Assembly: GCA_963575745.1 (NCBI GenBank)
Contig: CAUYUJ010011447.1
Span: 897,501-961,500, forward strand
From: Prorocentrum cordatum
Lineage: Eukaryota > Sar > Dinophyceae > Prorocentrales > Prorocentraceae
Length of the DNA: 64,000 nt
Direction of reading: 5' to 3'
Program-made: the position numbers and the translations under genes
The notes under the pieces: generated by a model
The model's database searches: none
Seen by the model: the letters and a program-made list of their open reading frames with translations, nothing else
Told to the model about the DNA's origin: nothing
Shown: positions 57,086-64,000 of the stretch, in pieces
Position numbering within the stretch: the stretch's first letter is position 1
Layout: every line of letters starts with the position of its first letter

Positions 57086-57330
57086 ACATATCCTGGTCAG
57101 GATGCCCTCGTCAAAGCATTCATCGTCACCACCTGCATCGTCGCCACGTTCATCGCCGTCACCGTCACCATTACCGTTGTCATCTCCACCGTCAGCGTTG
57201 TCACCGCCACGATCATCGTCCACACCTGCCGCCATAACCTTTCACCGATACCACCGCCATCGAGACATGCCCACTTGTCAATCACCTAGTTCGCTGCCTC
57301 GCCGTCGCCTTCGTCGTCATCGTCATCGTC
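57086..57330. repeat. CAC/CGTC-rich simple-sequence stretch
   Basis: Repeated cgtcaccac-like and catcgtc-like units. No coding signal beyond triplet-period frames. Confidence 0.45.
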
Positions 57331-57349
57331 ATCACCAACGCCATTTGGA

Positions 57350-57776
57350 TCTATCCTTGTGCGCCCGAAACAAGCTGAGGTCCTTGATGAAGTCCGTCTT
57401 GTTCGTCTTGACGGTGGCGCTGCTCTTGATCTCCTTGGCCATCTCCTCCGAAATCTTCTGGTCGAACGCCTCCGTGACCCAGTCCAAGGCCACGAGCTCG
57501 TCCATCCAGCGGTCGTCCTCGAAGGTCAAGGCGCGCTTCTGCAGGAGCGACAACATGTGGTCGTCGCTGATAGGGTGCAAGATCGACTTGCACGCAGCCA
57601 CGAGCAAGCCGACCAAGCCCGTCGAAGCGTACTCGATCCCCCTGTAGTCGCAGAGCTCGCGCAACCACCAGGCGGGGAGCCTGAAAAACGCCTCCTTCGC
57701 CGCCAAGGAGAGCAGCGACGTCGCGTCGCCGAGCTGCTGGGCAATGATTGGCAGCTTGGGATACTTGCGGGCTTCC
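57350..57776 (-). CDS. Exon of unassigned minus-strand gene (AWWLRELCDYRG exon)
   Basis: About 140 residues with ordinary codon usage: EARKYPKLPIIAQQLGDATS, LLSLAAKEAFFRLPAWWLRE, LCDYRGIEYASTGLVGLLVA, ACKSILHPISDDHMLSLLQK, RALTFEDDRWMDELVALDWV, and DFIKDLSLFRAHK. The upper border follows an AG, but the lower donor is not a clear GT; dinoflagellates also use GC and GA donors. It looks helical and is not recognised. Confidence 0.6.
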
Positions 57777-57999
57777 TCTCGCGGGGGGGCGCCCGCGCTG
57801 GAGCCCCCCACGGGCGATGGTGGAGAGGGATTAAGGGGGGTGGTGGTGTTGCTGAACCCGCGGCCCCTCCGCCCCCCCCCCCCCCCCCCCCCTCCTCCGC
57901 CACAACAACAGGCGCGGCTCTACTTGGCCCGTTCTGCACTGGCGGGCGCAGGCGCGGCAGGCCCCCGCTGCGCGGACGCGCGCGCTCGGATGAGAAAGT

Positions 58000-58390
58000 C
58001 ATCGAAGGCCGCACTTGCAAGAATCGCACGGCGGCCGCTCCCTCATGTCAGCACACCCCTGACGCGTTTCGCTGCCCCGCAGGGGGCCCTCCCGAAGGCC
58101 CCAGCGGCGAGAATCGCGCGGCGACCTCCCCGCCCCAATTCGGGTAGGCCCACCACGCGTTTCGCGGCTTAGGGGGGCCCACTGAAAACCTAACCGAAAA
58201 GCAGGAGACGCACGGTGACCGACCACTCATGTCTGCACGCCCATCACACGTTTCGCGATGCCAAAGGGAACCACCGAAAACCCCAGTGTCACGCCCCTCA
58301 TGGCAGCCGTCAAATTTCTGCGCACTCATCGCACCGCCCGCGGCCCCATATGGCTACCCACCGAAGGCCCCGACGGTGACGGTCGCACGG
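58000..58390. repeat. Tandem repeat, period about 92 bp
   Basis: The marker cgtttcgc recurs at 58065, 58158 and 58249, spaced 93 and 91 bp, with a shared upstream ctcatgt at 58042 and 58226 and a GGCCCACCGAAA-like part in each unit. Units are diverged. No coding function is apparent. Confidence 0.5.
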
Positions 58391-59037
58391 CTCCGCCCCC
58401 ATCTCGCCGACCCTGCGTCATCCGCAGCTGCATATGGTTGGGCCCTTCGATTGCGCGCGCGCCTGCGTTGCGCCGTTGCGGTGCACGCGGGGGGGGGGTG
58501 GGGGGTGGGGCGCTGGAAGAGAGACGCGGACGTAGGCGCGCCACCAAAAACAACGAACCAGCACGCGCGCCCATGCATTGCCCCGAAACAGAACGCTGCG
58601 GAACGGGACGCGGGAAGGAGGGGACGGAGGGCGGGGAAGCCAGGGGAGCCACAGCGAGGGAGAGCAACAAGGATGGATAACGAAAGGGGGGGTGAGGGGG
58701 GGGATTGCGACGTCGGAGCGGACGAAGGAGACAGACAGACAGACACACAGGCCCATGGAATCCCTCATCCGCTTAGCACCGAAGAAATCAAAAAATACAG
58801 ACAAGCGGGGATTCTGAGGGGCGAAACTTGGTTCGCCAGTTTAACAGTGGGAACCGTGCCCACGTCCTGGCACGGGCGCCCCCACCAGGAGGAAGAGACG
58901 CGAGCACGGTGGAGCCCCAAGGGCCACAGGCCCGAAGACCAACCACCTTGCTAGCTTCTCCCACCACCCGAACGGGCGCCGCTGCCCGACGCACCGCCCC
59001 TAGCAGGGGCAACCTCTACCGAAGCATGTGGCCTCGA

Positions 59038-59085
59038 GGGGGGGGGGGGGGGGGGGGAGGTGGGGGGGGGGGGGGGGGGGCGCGG
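59038..59085. repeat. Long G tract
   Basis: Almost pure G for about 48 bases, interrupted by few other bases. It could form G-quadruplexes and is a likely place for assembly errors. Confidence 0.7.
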
Positions 59086-59159
59086 GGGGCTGGGGCCCGC
59101 CCTTCCCGCTGGACCCCCTCCCGTGCGAAACCGCCGGAGCCTGAGTTGGAACCCCCCCA

Positions 59160-59420
59160 TCAGGCCACGAAACGTGCGAGGCGGGTGCCGAAGTGTGCGG
59201 CGTGGACGCATGTGGCCGCAGCCGCTGAACCTCAGGTGGGGCTCCCAGCTGGGGCCACGAAGCGTGCGAGAGGTGGGCCGAATTGCGCGGCGGCGACGCA
59301 TGCGGCCGCAGCCGTGCGAGGGTTGCGCCGAAGTGCGCGGTGCGGGCGCATGTGGCCGCAGCAACTGGCGCGTTGGGGAGGCGCACTTTGGGCCAACGAC
59401 ACGTGCAAGGGCGTGCCGAC
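59160..59420. repeat. Tandem repeat, period about 90 bp, possibly inverted relative to 58000-58390
   Basis: ggccacga recurs at 59163 and 59253 (90 bp), each followed by cgtgcgag, gccgaa and gcatgyggccgcag. A third partial unit follows. The reverse complement contains gcacgtttcg, similar to the cacgtttcgc core of the array at 58000-58390, so the two arrays may be inverted relatives. Confidence 0.45.
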
Positions 59421-60139
59421 ATAGGCTGGCGACGACGACGGTGACAATGACGTTGATGGCGATGGAGGCGCCGCCGAGATACAGCTGACGATGACGGTGA
59501 CGATTAGGATGACCACAATGATGGCGGCGATGGCGATGATAATGGCGACGGTGGAATGCGCAGACATAAGCAGGGAACAGAGGAAGAATAAAGGCAGGAA
59601 CGCTGGGCACCGTCTCTCCAGAACAAGTGCGGGAAATACAAGACGTTTGGGAACGCATCTGAGAACCGAACAGAAAAAATAGAACGCATATGCGCGGCTT
59701 CAATTGCAAAAACAACGCGTAGGTGGATCCTTGCAACCTCCCAGCCGCCGCCCCCTCCAGACACGGAGACCCGCCCCCGTCCGCCGCCCCCCCCCCCGCC
59801 CCCCGCGACGCCCTGCCATCGCCATATTACCCTGGGCCCATCCCCGTCGCCATCAAGCTCGACAAAGCCATTGCCAACCAATGCGCCCGTCGCCTGCCGC
59901 CCCCCACCCCAGCCCCCGTGCTCGTGTTCACCCCCTCTCATGCACCACCCCCCGCGCATCATAACCCATCCACCTCATCTCGCCACAGCGCGCCGTTCCA
60001 TCCCGCCCCATCCCACCCCACCTCTGCCCTATCCTGGCCCGCCACCCCCCTCGCCACCCGACCCACCGCATCCCGCCCTGGCAACTCCCCCGCCCCATCC
60101 CATCGCATCCCACCTCGCCCGCTGCATGCCCCCCCGCAT

Positions 60140-60885
60140 TCGGCGGCCCCAGAAAATCCTTCAGCTCCAGCCCAGCGTCGGCAGTCGAGCGCGGGCCCTT
60201 CGCGGCCATCTCGATGCGCATGGCCTCGTGGAGAGGAGATCGGTACTGAACGGCGAAACCTTCGAAGTCAGACGGGTCCAAGACAAGGAACAGCTTCCTC
60301 TCCTTCGTCAAATCTGGAACCCACTTCGCAACGTTGGGCCCGATCCTCTTCATGGGCCGCCCCGCGGCCAGGCTGTTGCTCAAGCACCCGATGCCGAGCA
60401 GCCACTCGTCGGTCCCCTTGCGCCTCAGGATGATGCCAGAGTTGACGAGGCCTGCCAACCATCTGCGGTGCAACGACTCCATTGCACCCATGGCGTTGGC
60501 CTGCCTGAGGACCTCGATGTCCACGAGGTTCTCGTTGTAGTTGTGCGCGGTTGTGCTGCACCACGAGGGCGGGCCCGCGCCCGCGACGCCGAAGAGCTTC
60601 AAGTCGGCGGTCTCCTTGTCCAGCTTCTTCCGCTGCAGCACGGGCTTAAAAGCAGTGGGGCATAACGAAACATTACGCTCTGGTGGGACATCGTTGCGAT
60701 CAATCTCCATGTGCCTATGCGTCGTGCTCAGGACCTTCGAATCCACGAGGACGGCCATGGTGGCCTGCGGCGCGCAGACGCTGTTAGACATGCGGTCAAC
60801 TCGCGACTTGACCTTTCCAAAACTATCCTCGACCAATTGCTGGCACATGAAACGATCGGCTACCCTGGACACCCACTTGCGCAAC
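60140..60885 (-). CDS. Exon of unassigned minus-strand gene (large exon)
   Basis: The acceptor TTTCGCAG ends at 60886 and the exon reads LRKWVSRVADRFMCQQLVED, SFGKVKSRVDRMSNSVCAPQ, TMAVLVDSKVLSTTHRHMEI and on to IEMAAKGPRSTADAGLELKD. It joins in phase to the 61017 exon across a 131-nt intron. About 248 residues, well mixed, no repeats; the lower border near 60140 is not resolved. Similar multicopy dinoflagellate proteins may exist, but I cannot name the family. Confidence 0.65.
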
Positions 60886-61016
60886 CTGCGAAACACAATG
60901 CAGATCCTACCCGTCGCCCCCTTCCCCCCACCCCCCCTCCTCTCGGCGAGAAGCCCCCGTTGGGAGGCAGGGGGGTGGGGCGACGGGTAGCATTCGGCAT
61001 CTTGTTCACCGCCTAC
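60886..61016 (-). other. 131-nt GT-AG intron
   Basis: On the minus strand it begins GTAGGCGG and ends TTTCGCAG. Splicing joins HWIVTK plus AG to G plus TTGCGC, keeping one frame (..VTKR-LRKW..). G-rich in its middle, as are the other introns of the region. Confidence 0.55.
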
Positions 61017-61560
61017 CTCTTCGTAACGATCCAGTGCTCCTCCTCCATGCAGAGCACGAGCTGGAGCACTGGCATCCTGTTGAACACTGAGCGCTCCGCC
61101 ATGGCGGTCGAGCCTGGAAACGTGCAGTCGTCCTTCAGACGCTTGAAGGGCCTCCAATCCTCCCTCAGCTGGGCCACGAAGCTGTCGCACGTCGCGCCGT
61201 CCAAGGGAAGGGCCATGCGCTTCGGCAGGCCGTGAGTGTACGTGAAACCCCGCCTGACGTGTTCCATCGTGGCCTTGATGCTCAAGTCGACCATCGTGGC
61301 GGCCAGCACGTCGGAACTCGCCACCCGCGGGTGGCCCAAGCACGTCGAGGTGGCGTTCCAGGAGGTCTCGATGCCCATAGCGTTATAATTCTGGATGTCG
61401 GTGAAGTTCGACATGGCCAAGTGCTCGAGCTTCTTGCGCCCCCCCCCCTTGCACGCGCCAAGCTCCCACTCGATGGCCGCGCCCTTCTCCCTCAACAACT
61501 TGCTCTGCCTCGGCAGTGCCGCCATCATCGTCAAAACTGACGTCGTCATCGCCGCCAGCC
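61017..61560 (-). CDS. Exon of unassigned minus-strand gene
   Basis: About 180 residues: MTTSVLTMMAALPRQSKLLR, KKLEHLAMSNFTDIQNYNAM, GIETSWNATSTCLGHPRVAS, SDVLAATMVDLSIKATMEHV, PLDGATCDSFVAQLREDWRP, VLQLVLCMEEEHWIVTKR, then a clear GT donor (GTAGGC). The upper border is uncertain. Not recognised; ordinary cytosolic or nuclear protein composition, no signal peptide or membrane segment. Confidence 0.6.
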
Positions 61561-61881
61561 CTGGCGCCGAACCACCATCTTGCCACCCCCTCCTCATCCT
61601 TCGCGAGCGAAGGGCGAAAGGGGTGGCAAGACGATGGGGTCGAAGTCGGAGCCAGAGGAGGCAACGATCCGATGAGGAGGATGGGCCAGAGGGGGGAGGC
61701 GATCGAGGCGGCGAGGGCTACCGACACCGCACTCGCATCTTAGACCCCGCGGCGCCTCGCGCGCAGCTCGCAAGTCGGGTGGAGCACGGGCACTATGATC
61801 TGCTGGACGAAATAAACCGGCCAGCCCTCTGGGCGTAGATGGTCCAACGTGGTTCCTCATCCAAAACCCCTTATACTGCTT

Positions 61882-61903
61882 CGGGGGGGCGTTTGCCCCC
61901 CCG
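61882..61903. repeat. Perfect G/C hairpin
   Basis: CGGGGGGGC, loop GTTT, GCCCCCCCG: nine perfect base pairs. It lies in probable intron DNA between exons of the minus-strand gene. No open frame or element boundary is attached to it. Confidence 0.6.
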
Positions 61904-62029
61904 AGGCCCCCCCCCTGGACCTGGACGGGGAAGGCCGCGACGCGTCGGGGCGTCCAATATGGCCCAAGACGGCCCCCAGAGGGCCTCGGATAGACCAGGG
62001 CCCCCGATGGGGGGTGGGGCGCTAAAGGA

Positions 62030-62520
62030 CCCCCCCCCCCCCTCCCCTTAATTTGATCGACGTCCTCCAACATGACCCCAAGCGCGGCCCGAAAGCCCCC
62101 GGGATCGCCCCGAGAAGCGCCCAGACTGCCCCAAGAAGCGCCCAAGGGGCCCCCAAGAGGTCCCCAGGAGACCCCCCAAGAAGCCTCAAGAGGACAACCG
62201 AAACAAATGTTTGAGACGCTTCTGGCTCTTCGGTCCGCCGTCCTCTTCCTCTGCCTCATCAACCTATTCCCCCCCCCCTCCCTCCCCCCCTTCATCCTGG
62301 CGCGCTTCATCCTCCCCCCCCCCCCCCCCTACTTCTCATCATTATCATCATTATCCGCCTTCGCGCCCTTCCCATCCTCGCCCAACTCCATCTCCCCCTC
62401 ATCATTCTGATCATCCTGCTCCTCCTCATCATCCTCTTCACCCTCATCATCATCATCTTCCTCCTCCTCCTGCGACGACGACGACGGTTCCTCCTCCTCC
62501 CCCCCCTTTTTGGGAGGGTC
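62030..62520. repeat. C runs and CCCAAGAAG / TCATCC simple repeats
   Basis: A C run at 62030-62045, then degenerate cccaagaagcgcccaag-like units (62090-62190), then pyrimidine-rich and TCATCC-type repeats to 62520. Probably intronic. No gene is called. Confidence 0.5.
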
Positions 62521-62559
62521 TAAGGCAGCCCCCCCCCGCCCTTTGTTCTTATGCACGCC

Positions 62560-62750
62560 CCCCTGCTTCCCTGATCAACTCAACTCCTCTACAGCACCGT
62601 TTCTGGATGGGATGGTGGGGCCACGCGAAGCGTCGACAATTTTCGATATCTCCAAAAACGTATGCTGCGCGGTCGAGTTGGTTTGTCGTCTCAGCAGTCC
62701 AGGGCTCTCGTCCAGCTTGCTTCACTGTTGGTTTCGACTCCATGTCGGGG
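62560..62750 (-). CDS. Exon of unassigned minus-strand gene
   Basis: The minus frame reads DMESKPTVKQAGREPWTAET, TNQLDRAAYVFGDIENCRRF, AWPHHPIQKRCCRGVELIRE. Mixed composition and lower GC than the surroundings. Splice borders are not fixed; AG occurs upstream. Probably part of the same gene as the other exons. Confidence 0.5.
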
Positions 62751-62794
62751 GCGGGTGGCGGCGCTGCTGGGGGCTGTCGGCGGTCACTCCCTCT

Positions 62795-62985
62795 GAGTCC
62801 AATCCGCAACGCTGCCGCGTTGTAAAAAATATGCTTTCAAGGAATGCATGCCCAATGTCTTTTTAGCGATGTGGACTGGGGCCTGGTATTTGCCTAGATT
62901 GCAGCGCTCGCAATTGTTCTTCAAAAAAACGTGGTCGACCAAGCCTCTCCAAATGGTTTCAGCATCTCCAGAGGCCGAGGCTGGG
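62795..62985 (-). CDS. Exon of unassigned minus-strand gene (NCERCNLGKYQ exon)
   Basis: The minus frame reads ASASGDAETIWRGLVDHVFL, KNNCERCNLGKYQAPVHIAK, KTLGMHSLKAYFLQRGSVAD. The Cys pair C-x2-C could be half of a zinc site. AT content is higher than in the neighbouring introns, as for other exons here. Borders are approximate. Confidence 0.5.
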
Positions 62986-62989
62986 TCCA

Positions 62990-63290
62990 CCTGGAGGATG
63001 GAGGAGAGGAAGGACGATGGGAGGCAACATCATGGATGGGGAGGAGGGCGGGGGGGGCGGGGCGACGAGGAGGGGGCGACGGAGGAAGAGGAGGAGGAAC
63101 AATAACACAATGACGACGATGAAGGGATGAAGGAGATGGGCGGGGGATGACGAGGAGGACGAAGAAGGCGGAGGGAGGCGCGAAGAGAGGGGGAGGGGGC
63201 GGAGGAGGGGAGGAGGAGCTGGAACACAATGGCGACGAGGAGGGGATGAAGGAGATGAGGGGCGAGGAGGAGGGGGAGAGGGGAGAGAGG
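62990..63290. repeat. GAGGAGG-rich simple sequence
   Basis: GGAGGAGG and GACGAGGAGG repeats dominate. Frames on both strands (Glu/Arg/Gly or Pro/Ser) are period artefacts. Probably an intron of the minus-strand gene. Confidence 0.5.
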
Positions 63291-63296
63291 CCCACC

Positions 63297-63478
63297 CCCA
63301 ATTGCATGCGGATGTACGGCAAATACAGCTGGAAGATCGAGTCGGCGTCGCATGTGCAGCTGGAAAGATGGCCCCGCACTGCTCCTCGGAGTTGCTGAAG
63401 CCGGGGGGGGGGGGGTGAAAGTGTTGACCCGTACGCGCAGTTTTGTGCTGTAGCCATGGGCACTTGGAACTTCCACAG
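63297..63478 (-). CDS. Exon(s) of unassigned minus-strand gene
   Basis: The minus frame contains NLWKFQVPMATAQNCAYG, then after a C run LRGAVRGHLSSCTCDADSIF, QLYLPYIRMQLG followed by GTGGGC, a possible donor. The C run in the middle (63402-63416) may mark a small intron with acceptor GCTTCAG. These are the first recognisable coding pieces of the gene in transcript order. Confidence 0.4.
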
Positions 63479-63684
63479 GTTAGCATTCCTGGGGCGACAG
63501 CAGCAGAAGAGACAACATGGATGCGAGGGAGCGGTGCGATGGGGGGACGGGGCGGGGGAGGGGCAAGACGTAAAGGAGGGGCTAGAGGGAGAGGGTGCAT
63601 AAAAAAAGGAAAGACGGTGCCTGGGGAGGACAGGAGTGCTAGAGGGTGCCCTAGGGAGAGGGGGGGGGGGCATTATAGACGGTA

Positions 63685-63840
63685 GGCTGCGGAGGCCGAG
63701 GAGGCTGAGGACGGGTGCGAAGGAGGCCGAGGAGGCTGATGAGGCTGAGAGGGCTGGCGAGGCTGAGGAGGCCGATGAGGCTGACGAGGCCGACGGGGCC
63801 GAAGGGCCTCCTCGAGGAGGCTGAGGAACTGAGGAGGCAG
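63685..63840. repeat. Degenerate 9-bp minisatellite (GAGGCTGAG / GAGGCCGAG)
   Basis: Units GAGGCTGAG, GAGGCCGAG and GACGAGGCC follow one another. It is the same unit family as the array at 56370-57085. No gene is called; the rest to 64000 is GCC/GTC-rich simple sequence. Confidence 0.6.
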
Positions 63841-64000
63841 AGGAGGCTGGACGGGGCTAAGCCTCACCATCGTCAAGCGCATCCCAATAGTCGTCGCCAC
63901 CGTCGCCGCCGCCGCCGTCGTCGCCAAAATCGCCGCCGTCATCGCCGTTAGCCCGAACGACGTCGTCATCGTCGGCTGCCCCATCGTAGTTGTCGCCATC

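Larger units (their letters stand above)
57777..60139. other. Probable introns with tandem repeats and G runs
   Basis: Holds a long C run (about 57875-57892), a G-rich tract (59038-59085) and two tandem arrays described separately. Some minus-strand pieces such as DAFPNVLYFPHLFWRDGAQR (about 59590-59660) look protein-like but lack clear splice borders, so they are not called. No RNA gene is seen. Confidence 0.4.

Noticed and set aside
56432-57237. Arg-rich and Ala/Ser/Phe-rich frames on both strands
   Set aside because: Period artefacts of the 9-bp minisatellite and CAC-rich repeat.
1-64000. tRNA, rRNA, riboswitch or bacterial operon
   Set aside because: No cloverleaf or rRNA core sequence was noticed, and the spliced leader and introns show a eukaryotic nuclear genome. 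The search was by eye only.

Overview
The window is nuclear DNA of a dinoflagellate. The best evidence is an exact 22-nt match to the dinoflagellate trans-spliced leader (DinoSL) at 29548-29569, with a two-mismatch copy at 3082-3103. High GC content, GC-rich simple-sequence introns and GT-AG exons on the minus strand of the right flank agree. The species cannot be read from the sequence.

About 49 kb is two head-to-tail copies of one very large non-LTR (LINE-like) retrotransposon, both on the plus strand. Copy A is 3070-29535 and runs from a leader containing a DinoSL relict to a 3' stem-loop and an (A)9 tail. Copy B starts on the next base (29536) and stops matching copy A at about 52361, so it lacks the last ~2.6 kb. 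By comparing the copies I infer five ORFs. ORF1: low-complexity N-terminus, cysteine cluster, RING-H2 finger. ORF2: unassigned. ORF3: helical N-terminus, DNMT3-like cytosine-C5 methyltransferase, APE-type endonuclease, reverse transcriptase, zinc knuckle, RNase H. ORF4: UPF1-like superfamily 1 helicase with zinc-binding clusters at both ends. ORF5: small basic Gly/Arg/Trp-rich protein. Both copies carry stops and frame changes, so neither looks able to move by itself. Their domain losses differ: copy A lost the methyltransferase in an 893-nt deletion, and copy B lost helicase motif III and the 3' end. The ORF entries below are the open segments; each says where the coding frame is really continued.

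The element also carries short hairpins not explained by its proteins: an invariant CTTCA loop on a 3-6 bp stem whose sequence varies but stays paired. The hairpins lie all in one orientation and several are followed two bases later by CCCTGGA or CCCTGGG. They occur in the ORF1 N-terminus, the ORF3/ORF4 spacer and the 3' UTR, and I saw none in the flanks.

Left flank (1-3069): one short C2H2 zinc-finger reading frame on the minus strand and otherwise nothing recognised. Right flank (52362-64000): exons of an unassigned multi-exon minus-strand gene (about 63478 down to 53307), separated by introns rich in G-runs, GAG/GGC triplets, 9-bp minisatellites and ~90-bp tandem repeats.

Working model (inference): a trans-spliced transcript is translated into several proteins and copied by target-primed reverse transcription. 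The methyltransferase, RING protein and helicase are cargo that could change host chromatin or protein turnover, or help unwind a 26-kb RNA.
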